Assembly (NCBI RefSeq): GCF_901000735.1
Contig: NC_081544.1
Location: 8,756,440 to 8,820,439 of the forward strand
Source: Corylus avellana
Lineage: Eukaryota > Streptophyta > Magnoliopsida > Fagales > Betulaceae
DNA: 64,000 bases
Direction: 5' to 3'
Part shown: positions 11,747-21,582 of the stretch, one piece after another
Layout: each line of letters begins with the position of its first letter
Numbering within the stretch: position 1 is the first letter of the stretch
Notes under the pieces: generated by a model
Told to the model about the DNA's origin: nothing
Database searches by the model: none
The model's input: the letters and a program-made list of their open reading frames with translations, nothing else
Position numbers and translations under genes: made by a program

Positions 11747-12343
11747 TTATTTACATGTCTGAGAAAGATTATTAGTTTTCAGGTAAAATAATGTTGTTGT
11801 TGGTATGAATGTGATTTTCTTGGACCATGTGCTTCGACTGGAAACTTTATCCCTTAGAACCAAATCATCAAGAAGAAAGCATCGGTCCACTGACCTGCAA
11901 GCTACGCTGCCAGGGCAGGGAGCAGGATAATCGTAGGTGTTGCTGCAAATAGCAGAACCTTGTCCCTTTGTATCCATTTTCAGCACCTCAAAACTGGAGG
12001 ATTTGCTTTCCACAAGCGAGCAGAATGTTTCTTTTTTAAGTATGTTTCCTTCCAGGCCTTGTATAGCTACCAAGCGGACATCCAAGTACTAGAGTCCTAC
12101 ACGTGGCATGGTAATCCACCGTTGTTTGACGTGGCAAGAGGTTTTTGATATGTCTTTCTTCCCCTTCCGCCTAAAGGCAGAGGCGGTTAGTCCGCATGCA
12201 GTGGAAGCATGGAAATTTACGTGGTTATCCACGTTATAACTATCAGGTTCTTCAAAAGAGAGTGTGAGCTTTGTACATATCCCAAGATAAACGATGACGT
12301 AGAAGAAGAAGATATTGGTTGAGAAGGGAAGCCTATTTTTCAT
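11747..12343 (-). pseudogene. Unidentified minus-strand fragment inside the MULE
   Basis: An ATG at 12343-12341 opens about 84 codons to a stop at 12089. The N-terminus starts MKNRLPFSTNIFFFYVIVYL, a basic start followed by a hydrophobic stretch like a signal peptide, then a mixed Cys/His-containing part. A further open stretch follows at 12085-11747 in another frame with several cysteines (ICSNTYDYPAPCPGSVAC). I do not recognise the family. The two stretches may be exons of one captured gene or chance frames. Confidence 0.35.
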
Positions 12344-12415
12344 TATTGCTGCTTTGCTTGCAGAGAGAGAGAATGGGAGGTAAAGGAAGCGATTGTTACA
12401 GTGAAGGAGCGGCAA

Positions 12416-12935
12416 TGGGGATTGGTTTGGTTGGGGGTGGGAGCTCTGCACCGGATGGGAATCGGATTTGTCATCTCCATATTAGCCACTCTAGTCGCCG
12501 GGTTCATGGAAGTGAAGCGCAAAAACGCAGCTTTAGCACACGGGCTCATTGATCACCCGCATTCCACCATCCCCATATCTGTCTTCTGGCTTGTGCCGCA
12601 GTATAGCCTTTATGGGGTGGCTGAAGCTTTCATGTCCAATGGGCATCTCAAGTTTTTCTACGACTAGCCTCCAGAAAGCATGAGAAGCAGTGCCATGGCG
12701 CTTTTCTAGCTGGCAATTTCATTTGGGAATTATCTAAGCTCACTTCTTGTTTCCATGGTGCACAAGTTTAGTGCTAAGCCAGATGGATCAAACTGGCTTA
12801 GAAACGACAACCTAAGCAGGGGGAAATTGAGTACTTTTATTGGTTGCTCACGTTGCTGCAAGTCGCTAATTTTATTTGCTACTTGTGCTGCGCCAAATTG
12901 TATACATATAAGCCTCTCGAGATCCAGAAAAATGA
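12416..12935 (+). pseudogene. Captured C-terminal fragment of an NPF (NRT1/PTR) transporter
   Basis: The translation matches the last third of plant NPF proton-coupled nitrate/peptide transporters: RMGIGFVISILATLVAGFME, then STIPISVFWLVPQYSLYGVA, EAFMSNGHLKFFYD, PESMRSSAMALF, SFGNYLSSLLVSMVHKFS and, in a shifted frame, a final membrane segment ending near CAKLYTYKPLEIQK. This covers about the last four membrane helices, roughly 170 of the family's 550-600 residues. In-frame TAG stops at 12665 and 12707 and a frameshift near 12828 show that it is not functional as protein. It lies wholly between the MULE inverted repeats. The source gene is not in this window. Confidence 0.85.
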
Positions 12936-14563
12936 AGGTATTGGTAGCTCTGAAAAAGATCATGGGGTGGTGGAGCTTGCAGATCGGGTTTGATTAGTTG
13001 CAGTTTTAGGCGTAGTTGGGTCCATAAACAGTTTAAATATTGCCCCTGTTTTGCAGTCTCATTTCTTCGAAATGATTATACTTGTAGAGAAAAATGAGGG
13101 GAATAACTATTTATATGTCTTCTGAATAATGGGAGTTAACGTAAAATAAAGGGGAAAATGCATAGCTTGCAGCTCAGTATAATGTGCGAATGGGAGGGAA
13201 AATGCATAGCTTGAAGAAAAGCCTTTAGGGTAATCTTGTAATTTTGATATCTGGATTGAGGGCAAAATTGGAAGAAAATGGCTTATATGTCACGTGAGGT
13301 GCACGTGGGACAACTTCCATCCATTTAGACGGAAAATATTAACGGAAGGTTGAAATTGAAACTTTTTGAAACTTCAGGGGGGTACATTGCCAATTTTTAA
13401 ACTTTGGGGTTCAAATTGAAAAACCCCTGAAACTTCAAGGGGGTAAAATGCATTTTCCCCTAGAGCTTAACATTATCTATACATATGAGTTCAAACACCC
13501 CAAAAATCACAAATTTTTGGAATGGCTGAAACGTTGAAAATTGGTGAACTAAGACAACTTTGATTTCAACTTGATCAAAATGACTTGCTTACATTGGTAT
13601 TTATATATAGACTATAAAGAATCTTTCTAGCTCTCTCATTTACATCACATCACTCAAAAAATTGCATTATAAATTCCAAGTCTATAGATTTTATTAGTTA
13701 GTATAATAAGATTACTACCGAGTTGATATTAACATGTGGAAAAGGATTAAACCTGAAGAAGAAACTAATTACAATGTACTTTAATTCCACTTCTAAATCA
13801 AATGATATCAACAAGACAAGACAATTTTGCGGCTTCATGATAACAAATTAGTTGTCTTCTAAATCAAATGATATAATCCCAAAATACGTATGTTGATTCC
13901 TAAATTAATTATTGCATCATATCATTCATGTGCTTAATTAATTTGCACTTCTATATCAACTGTTTTAAACCAAAAAGTACGTTCCTAAACTAGTTCACCA
14001 TATCATTCATTTGGGTATACGCTATATTTTATGAAGACATCCTTAAAGAAATGCTGCCAACATATTTTATTATTGGAGGACAATAAAAGTACAAAACCAC
14101 AAAGCTCGTTAGGAATGAAAGGAAACATTGAAACTCCTAATTAAAGCTTAATTTACAATAAGTAAACGCAAGTACTACAAAATAAGTAGCAGCGACATAT
14201 TAAACCCATCAAGGTGATATTAACTTCTCTTTTTTCTGGAGTAAACTTGAAAATTGTGCTTTGCAGAAAGGAAAAGACTCCGTAGTACTTCTTCTTCTTC
14301 TTTTTTTTTTTTTTTTTTTTCTTCTTCTTTATTTGATGTATCCTGGTACATTTTTTCAGTCACTCTTTAGGTTTGCTCATTCTTCTATTGTTTAATTTGG
14401 GTCTTTGTTTTGAGCTTTTGGATTTCTCATATTCCCTCTCTTGCTCTCAAGAAATGATAAAACTATTGGAGAATGCATGAATAAAACGATCTGAAGGTAT
14501 AGATAGACAGCGACATATACTTTACTATAAGTAGAAAAACTATATGTTTCTCTAATTAGAAAG

Positions 14564-14567
<4 letters not shown>

Positions 14568-14605
<38 letters not shown>
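14568..14605. repeat. (GA)n microsatellite in MADS intron 1, copy B
   Basis: GA repeat at the same place relative to the exon 1 donor as in copy A. Confidence 0.95.
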
Positions 14606-14608
<3 letters not shown>

Positions 14609-14609
<1 letters not shown>

Positions 14610-14790
14610 TTGAGCTGGCGTAGTGAAAGAGCTTTCCAGTAGAAGAAAAGACAATGAGAGCAATTTCAGCATCGCAGAGAGTTGAGAGCTCCATAGCCTT
14701 CTTAAACAGCCCCCTCCTCCTCTTTGAGAAAGTCACCTGCCTTGCCGTTGTGTTGTCAATCTTTTTGATCTGGATTTTCCTCCTCGTCAT
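14609..14790 (-). CDS. MADS-box exon 1, SVP/AGL24-like, copy B (rest of gene absent)
   Basis: The 182-bp exon starts with ATG at 14790-14788, encodes the same protein segment as copy A, and ends with the same AAG|GT donor (14609/14608). The exon shows no change that alters the protein, while the flanking intron and upstream region differ by scattered substitutions. As in copy A, no K-box exon follows on the minus strand towards 10048; instead there is intron-like sequence, the MULE and the copia fragment. The nearest K-box exons on this strand lie at 47.8-52.1 kb, upstream in the transcription sense, so they cannot be spliced to this exon in the order shown. Confidence 0.85.
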
Positions 14791-15044
14791 TTTTGAGAGA
14801 AATTAAAAAATGATCCGACCCTTTACATAAAACCAATCAAAATTATCATCCCCAACTATTAATTCTAGGAAGAGAAATCAAAACTTTACTTATACAAATT
14901 AAAAGAGGAATAAATATGCTTCACAAATGTTTTAATCCAAGAATCAGGTCAAACCAGTACCTCAGAGACAGCAAATTCAAACTCCTATACATGAAAAATA
15001 TAGGAAGTCAAAAGAAAACCAGTTTTCTTCACAAAGAGGGAGAG

Positions 15045-15060
15045 TATATATATATATAAA
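15045..15060 (-). promoter_or_regulatory. Possible TATA element upstream of MADS exon 1, copy B
   Basis: The same TTTATATATATATATA run on the minus strand as at 9505-9520, about 255 bp upstream of the start codon. Low specificity. Confidence 0.3.
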
Positions 15061-15353
15061 GAAGAAAGTTCTTTCAATCTGCACTTGCTCTCTCCGAAAA
15101 AACAAAAAACAAAAAAGAAGGAAAAATATGAAAGATTAGCTGAAATTTAACCTACCCTTCAGACAACAATCGACTAATCTTGCAGATCTTCCACCAGTCT
15201 TCTAGTGATTAGTAAGCATTCTATATATGGAAAATGTGGAGAGAGAGAGAGTGATATGTAGAGAGTAAGAACAAAGGAAAAAAAGAAAGATGGGGAATTT
15301 TCCAAATTAGGCCAACAATCTCTAACCAACCAACCCTAGTTTGCAGAAACACT

Positions 15354-16030
15354 GTGGGGGTGAAGAAGGAGATCGAAGAATCATTGATGAACCCTACTGT
15401 TCTAGCTTCACTGCCTTCTTTCCTTTCTTGTCGTTTGAAGGGCTGTTGACATCCCACACTTGCCACAAAAAGCTTTAAGATAGGGAGAGAGAGAGAGAGA
15501 GAAAAGAGAAAAGAGAAAAGAGAATGAATGAGATACTTTTTTTTTTTATTATTAATATAAGCATCTAAATAAAGAAAATTCATGTTCCTTTTTTGGTCAA
15601 GCAGAGGGGTAGTCAGGTCATCTGCAATTTCAAATTAAGTTTGGGGATGCATTCATTGTGGTTGTGGACCAGTGGCTCAGATTAAAAAAGGAGTGCATGG
15701 TTTTTATTGTTTTTTTATATGTTGAGGTTCTTTCCGTACAGATTGCCACGCTGCATCGTTGGACAGAAATTATGACATCTCTGTACCCTCGTACCCGTCA
15801 CGTCACCACAACTCTGTTTATGCATTTTCAATAAAAAAAATAATAATGAGTATAGAAAAGTAAAAATATTATATTAAAAAATTTTTAAAATAAAATTATT
15901 TTATAATAATTTTTTTATTTGAATAATAATAAAAAGTAAATGATGTGATATAAAATTTGAACATATTTTGATATTAATATTTTTGAAAAAATAAGATAAA
16001 TACTGTTTAGGGTACGTAGTAGAACACTAG
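15354..16030. other. Upstream flank of MADS exon 1 copy B, no other gene seen
   Basis: Plus-strand GA-rich stretch at 15487-15530 and poly-T near 15539. This part has no counterpart after copy A, which is interrupted there. It would be promoter sequence of the minus-strand MADS exon. The remainder to 16030 is AT-rich without coding signal. Confidence 0.5.
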
Positions 16031-16265
16031 GGGTGTGTTTGGGAAAGAAGTGGACCGAACCGGACCCAAATACCTAAAAAAATTTTAAAAAAATTAACCT
16101 TAATATTCTTACTTTTTACATCACATCAATCACTTTTTTATTACTATTTTTATTTTATTTTTTTACTTTTTTATACAAAACATTTTTACTTTTGTTTCTC
16201 ACATCAATTAAATCTACTATAATTCTAGTATACTTTCTTTTTCAAGCTCTTTGTCAAACACACCT
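16031..16265. mobile_element. MITE with GGTGTGTTTGG-type ends
   Basis: The left end GGGTGTGTTTGGGAAAGAAG and the right end, read on the other strand as AGGTGTGTTTGACAAAGAGC, form imperfect inverted repeats. The interior is AT-rich and non-coding. The interior word ATTGATGTGA...AGTAAAAATGTTTTGTATAA is shared in the reverse sense with the split MITE at 17666-17815 and 39894-40018. The ends resemble hAT-derived MITEs; a target duplication is not clear. Confidence 0.65.
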
Positions 16266-17665
16266 CAATGGTATGTATATATAATTATTTACACATACAT
16301 ATATCTTAAGAAAATCATATAAATACTTTTAACCTTTTTATTTTATATTATTAGAACATTCTCATTGAACTAGCTTTTCTAGACAAACTTTTATCAAAAT
16401 TTATGATTGGTAATTTTGCTATAATTTTTAAATTCGACACGAAAAATTTATATAATTGAGCTCTAATCAGTTTGAATAGATTCAAATTCAAAGGTCAATT
16501 ATATTTGAAGCTTGTATCAACTTGTCTTTTTTTTTACTATCCTATCTAAGCGTGACGATGCATAGTAACACCTATTCGTTGGGAGCGGCACGTACAGGAA
16601 GGGCTTAGACTATGAAAACTGTGAGAATTCAAAACGCCTAATACTAATCAGGCATATGTGAAGAATATTCTTCATTGCGAAAATTCGAACTCACACCCAG
16701 TACATACCCGCACCTCTTGAGAATTTTCTTAATAAACTGCCTCTCTTTAATGGTGTATCAACTTGCCATTCTTTTTTTTTTTTTTTCTTTTTTTTGGGTT
16801 TTTTTTTTTTTTCTTATTTAGTTGATCATTTGGTTTGTCGAGAAAGTGGAGCAATAGAAAATAGATTAATTTTTTTTTTTTATCATTATTCTTATAATAA
16901 TATTTTCCTTTTGTGGTTTGATATTATTTCCTAAAGCTTTCTCTCTTTTTCTTTTTTTCTAATTAAGCTTCCATTGAAGCTTTCTCTCACTCATCGTTGT
17001 CTCTCTACACAAAAGGTTTTCTAGTGAGCGAAGGGCGTTTGATTGACTAAGTTCAGTGTTCTCTCTCCCTCTTCTCTTGCTAGACAATGAGTCGATTGGG
17101 TAATTTTCAGTGATGATTGTGGTTGTGGTTTGCTGTGATGATTGAGTGATTTTCAATGATGCTGGGTTGGTGTGGATAGCGGTGTGCTGATTTTTTGGCA
17201 GATATGGGTTTTAAAATGAATAAAAATATTTTAAAAGTATTATTTTAATAAAATAGAGAAGAGATTTAGGGTTGCCTTAGATATCGTAAATAACGTGAAT
17301 TGAAGTGGTATAAAGTTTTGAATTTTTTATATTAAAAATTGAAAAAAATTTGTTTTGTAATAATTTTTTATTTAAATAATAATAAAAGTGAATAATGGAA
17401 TATAAAAAATAAAATAAAAATAAAAATATTTTTATGGTAATTTTAAAAAGAAAAAAAATGAGAAAATAGTTTGCCAAAAAGTAGTTAGCAAAAATAAAAG
17501 AAAATAGGTTTAAGTTGACTATTTTATATGAAAATATAGCTAAGTTGACTGTTAATCCAGTGATGTCTTTTTCTCAAATTTTTAGGTTGTTGTCTCATGT
17601 ACGTAGGTTAGATACCGGCTCACAGCCTAGCAATATTCATGGCCCACCTACCCCTATCATGATGG
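16266..17665. other. AT-rich, no gene seen
   Basis: Long T and A runs and no recognisable protein on either strand. A short higher-complexity part at 16550-16740 matches nothing I know. Confidence 0.5.
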
Positions 17666-17815
17666 TTATGTTTGGCACAGAAGTAGGCTTAAGAAGTTGA
17701 TCGAAATTGTAGTAGATTTGATTGATGTGAAAAAAAAAAAAAAAAAAAAGTAAGAATGTTTTGTATAAAAAAAAAGTAAAAAAATTTATTTTGTAGTAAT
17801 TTTTTTATTTGAATG
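17666..17815. mobile_element. Left half of a MITE split by the Tat element
   Basis: Starts near GGTTATGTTTGGCACAGAAG and continues with GATTTGATTGATGTGA and AGTAAGAATGTTTTGTATAA, the family of 16031-16265. It breaks at GAATG (17811-17815), the target duplication of the gypsy element, and resumes at 39894. Confidence 0.65.
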
Positions 17816-18174
17816 TGTTACACATAAACTCATCACCCGAGCCCACGGATCAAAAGCCCACGAGCCCAAGAAAGCCCGATATATCCAAATGGGCTCACCA
17901 AATGCGCCCAATACAAAGCAATGGATACAATGTCGTCCCCTACGCTCTCGGACAGCCAAAGGCATGGGATCACAGTGAACCTCCCGCACTTAACGTCCGA
18001 ATACATCTACAAGGCTCAGCCAGCCAGAGCCTAGCAAGATCACCGGCATAGTTACGATCTTGCTCTTAAAGACGCCTCGCAGGTATAGGCCATCCTCGGA
18101 TCAACGTATGTAACGGCCTTCTACCGGTCATAAAGAAAGGGAACACAAATATTAACCCTTCTGGCCGTTACACC

Positions 18175-19952
18175 TGTAACATCCCCAGCCCGTTAAGACT
18201 GAGTTTGCCACTTTTCTTTTTTTTACAACAAAATTTTTTTGCAAAGATCTATAAGGTCTATCAGAGTACTTGATTTTAAAAGATACAATAAATGCGTAAA
18301 ACATTTTTCAAGAGATTTTATTACAAGCGAAATTAGAAAATATTAGATTTTAGTCGCGGAATATCATATCGTTACAATAACTTATATGAAAGGACTTTGA
18401 AAATTAATAATTATTCCCGTCCCCATTCCGGCCTCCTATTCCAGCATCCTTTCTACCTGAAAACAAGAAATAAAACTGAATGAGCTCAAAGGGGGCCCAT
18501 CAAGTAAAATTCACAACCATAAATAGTTTTACTCCTTGTTCTCAGTTTTGAAAATCATTTTCGCAAATAAATATACATCCAGCCATAATAATACATGTAT
18601 GTACGGTTGCATCTCTCGTAGCATATACATACTATTACATCTATGAATAAATCATCGTTATAAATCATCATTGTAAATCATCATAGTATATTATCGTTAT
18701 AAATCATCATTGTAAATCATCATAGTATATCATCGTTATAAATCATCATTGTAAATCATCATAGCATATCATCGTTGAAATTATAGTATCATTTTCTCAT
18801 AATAAGGCCCATGTACACTGTTACCCCTGTGCACGAGGGTTGCGGGTCCTGTGACCATGGCACTGAACTGTGGCCACAGCCATGCCCGACCGTCAATTAA
18901 CTCTTTCTTGGTGCACTCAACGGTCTGATTGATGGAATACCACCTTCTGGCATAGCCTCCTTCAGTGGTTTCGCCTCCATCCGAGTATCGGTACCGAACT
19001 CTTCTCATTCTTACTTATCTTGGGGCCAAAAATACTCTCCTCCATACATGTGCCCTCATTTCATAAACATTTATCTCATCTCTTGTACTTTTCTTTGTAC
19101 TTCTTTTGATGCATCTTAGGGCAACATGTAGGAGGGTTTATCATCTTTTTTCTTTCTTATAATCATCATCATTTCTCAACTTTCTTTTCTCAAAATGGAA
19201 ACCTTTTCAAATATAAACTTGTTGTGCTTAGAAAGCATTTAAAGAAATATAAACTTTCTAAATAATTCTTTTATAAATCATTCATGCATGCAACGTATCT
19301 CCATGACAGGTAAATAAAATAATCATTTACAGTTTGATACAAGAATATATAAATAGCATGACATGAAGTAATTTTAGAAGGGGTAGTGAATTTACTTACC
19401 TCTAGACTGAAGCTAAAAGTGGTATGAAGGAATCTAGTTGCTCCAATATGACTAACACCACTAGTATATCTTTTGAAACTAATTTCTAAAGTCCGCTATC
19501 TCTTGTGTTCTTTCTTTCTTGTAGCGCTTGGTCTCGCCCTTTCTCTCTCTGTTCTGAGTAAACACTCTTAGAAAGAAGAAAGACCGAGTAAAAAGCGGAA
19601 GAAGGAAGAATATATGCAAGAGATGGGAGAGGAGATGAGTGGTGAAAATTGTGAAGGAGAAGAGCTCTATTTATAGGAGAAAATCAAACACTATTCTACC
19701 TTCAATTTACAATTATACCCTCATTTACTATTTCACCCACCAAATACTATTCTACCTACCCTATACTATTCTACCTACCCTATACTATTCTACCTTCCAT
19801 TTACTATCCTATTATTTCATCAATTACCATTCTCTAATTACCACTCTCATAAATTTCCCAAGAATTAAAATCCTTAGCTACAATGGATATTAAAATAACA
19901 TCATTATCAAAATAATCTATTTAAATAGCTTTGAAAATTCTGGGGCACTACA
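18175..19952 (-). mobile_element. Solo LTR nested in the left Tat LTR
   Basis: On the plus strand the insert reads TGTAACATCCCC...GGGGCACTACA. It is flanked by ACACC on both sides (18170-18174 and 19953-19957), and the right Tat LTR shows the uninterrupted site (about 39603). TG...CA ends, no coding content and a TATAAATAGAGC core on the minus strand (about 19660-19675) point to a solo LTR in reverse orientation. A 1778-bp LTR without internal sequence implies LTR-LTR recombination after insertion. Confidence 0.88.
18656..18777. repeat. 39-bp tandem repeat, three units, in the solo LTR
   Basis: The word CGTTATAAATCATCATTGTA recurs at 18656, 18695 and 18734 with exact 39-bp spacing, and a fourth partial unit starts at 18773. 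Units differ at a few positions. Confidence 0.9.
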
Positions 19953-20242
19953 ACACCTAAATCCCGGATCCTCCGCCCGACCATCATAACTACCTCTACA
20001 TGCTCAACTATAAAATGCCTCACTCCGAAGGTATGAAGGACCACGAATTCGCATACTAAGCTAATACACATACTGACTTAAGCATCGGAGGAGGAACCGC
20101 CGGCCAACACCCGGCGTATCCTCTTAACATGTACTTTGGTTTTGCAGATTTACTAAAAGACTGGCAGAAAGGTGAACCACGAGTGGCGTAGCTCGAAGAC
20201 TTGGATTCCCTTGAATTCATCGTGTCGGAAACTGCTTTAACA

Positions 20243-20265
20243 GTTTGGCGTCGTTTGTGGGAACG
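20243..20265 (+). promoter_or_regulatory. Likely primer-binding site of the Tat element
   Basis: Directly after the LTR terminus CA the sequence is GTTTGGCGTCGTTTGTGGGA. A TTGGCGCCGTT-like leader start is typical of Tat and Athila elements, where a tRNA 3' end primes minus-strand synthesis. The exact tRNA cannot be named from sequence alone. Confidence 0.6.
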
Positions 20266-20389
20266 ACTGTTCGTTCTGACAAAAACAAATATCCGCTGTA
20301 ATGGTGAATATAAAGTCAAGAAGCTGAGCTCGCACTAAAGAACCACCAACGCAAGATAATCAGAGGCCCCCACCGGCACATCAGAATGC

Positions 20390-21582
20390 CCGCGACAAGG
20401 AACGCATTGCTTCTCTAGAAGCACAAATTGCGCTTATGATCCAGCAGAATGAGGAGCTGCGCCTCCAATTTTTCGTCCCCATCCCAAGTCAATCAGGCTG
20501 AACAATCAGACGGGGTAAGAAACCACGATCATCACTCTGATGACAAGAACCTCCACTTTGACGGTCACAGCCATAAAGGCGAGAGTCGCTCTCCCCCACG
20601 CAGCCATACTCGCAAAGGTGAAAACTCCCACAAAACGGCAGAACCACTACCAATCACGGCTTCGCAAGGGGAAGTAAACAAAGCATTGGCAGAGCTTAAA
20701 ACCAAGCTGGAAGCCATGGAGAAAAAAGAGGAGTACAAGACTTCAGTGGTGAGAAAGCTCTTCGCTGGGACGAAGACACCGTTCACCAAACAGGTGATCG
20801 ATCATCCACTTCTCCACAAGTTCAAAACACGACAAATTCCGAGCTACAATGGAGTCGGAGATCCAACCGAGCATCTGGAGAACTATCGGATGCATCTGAT
20901 GCTGCATGCCATTCCCGACAAGATAGCATGCAGAGCCTTCCCGACTACACTCTCGGGAAATGCTAGGGAATGGTTCCGAAGCTTAGCCCCTAATTCCGTG
21001 GCTAACTTTGAGGATCTAGCTCGGATTTTTCTCACCCATTTCCTGGGTTCCAGAGAAAGGAAGAAATCGACCGGGTACCTATTGACGCTCCACCAACGAG
21101 AAGGGGAGAGTTTAAAGGAATTCATGATTCGGTTTAACACCAAAAAACTGAAGGTAGAAGATCCTACGGACAGTGTAATCTTCTCCGCCGTCTACAACGG
21201 AATCTCGCTTGACGAGCCCGTGGCGAGGAAGATCGCGATAAGGCAACCAAACACCCTCCAGGAGCTACTGGACAAAGTAGAGGAGTTTATTAATGAAGAT
21301 GAGACCTTGAAGGCAATGAGGTCGGCCCAAAAGACTCCTAAGAAGCTGGAAGAACAGAAGAGGAAAGATCTACCGGGGTTCGACGCCCCAAAGCATTTCA
21401 AGAAAAAGTTTAGTAATCAAAACTTCACTCCACTCAACGCCAACATTTCCGAGGTCTTGATGGAGATCAAGAAGGATCCGGAATATCGAAGACCTCCTGG
21501 GGCCCCACAGAATCAGAACTCAGATCGGTATTGCGAGTTCCACGAGGTCAAAGGGCTACATCACCTTGTTGCACCTCATTGA
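20390..21582 (+). pseudogene. Tat gag (capsid-type) gene, frame-shifted
   Basis: Gag forms the cytoplasmic particle in which reverse transcription occurs. The N-terminal part, with ERIASLEAQIALMIQQNEEL, is in one frame from about 20390; after about 20465 the reading continues in another frame from 20449 to 21582, so there is a frameshift. The core retrotransposon gag domain shows FDGVGDP-like NGVGDPTEHLENY (about 20850), RAFPTTLSGNAREWF, the RQREGESL-like HQREGESLKEFMIRF, and VYNGI. The C-terminal part is Lys-rich and ends in YCEFHEVKGLHH, the start of a zinc-knuckle-like CxFH motif. It is a degraded copy of a normal Tat gag. Confidence 0.88.

Larger units (their letters stand above)
11233..13460. 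mobile_element. Mutator-like element carrying gene fragments (Pack-MULE type)
   Basis: The ends are long terminal inverted repeats of about 200 bp (11233 to about 11436 and about 13257 to 13460), starting GGGGAAAATGCATTTTACCC and differing at only a few positions. The flanks are a perfect 9-bp direct repeat TAGAGCTTA (11224-11232 and 13461-13469), the hallmark size for Mutator-superfamily insertion. Copy A at about 7924-7932 has a single TAGAGCTTA at the same place, an intact empty site. The 2228-bp element has no visible transposase. It holds an NPF transporter gene fragment on the plus strand and an unrelated reading frame on the minus strand, so it fits a non-autonomous, gene-capturing MULE. 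Confidence 0.93.
10048..15353. repeat. Duplicated block, copy B (pairs with 6738-9828)
   Basis: Same content and order as copy A: copia fragment, AT-rich non-coding part, MADS exon 1 and upstream region. After removal of the 2228-bp Mutator-like element and one 9-bp target copy, its length is about 3.07 kb against 3.09 kb in copy A. Differences are scattered substitutions and short indels, including poly-A and poly-T length changes. Confidence 0.95.
17816..20242 (+). repeat. Left (5') LTR of the Tat element, split by a solo LTR
   Basis: Without the nested insertion and one ACACC target copy it is about 644 bp, against 647 bp for the right LTR at 39247-39893. The pair aligns throughout with scattered differences, mostly transitions. 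It contains TATAAAATGCCTCACTCCG at about 20010, a likely core promoter for the element's RNA. Confidence 0.9.

Noticed and set aside
18643..18790. Spaced repeats that could suggest a CRISPR-like array
   Set aside because: The units are contiguous 39-bp tandem repeats without unique spacers, inside a solo LTR of a plant genome.
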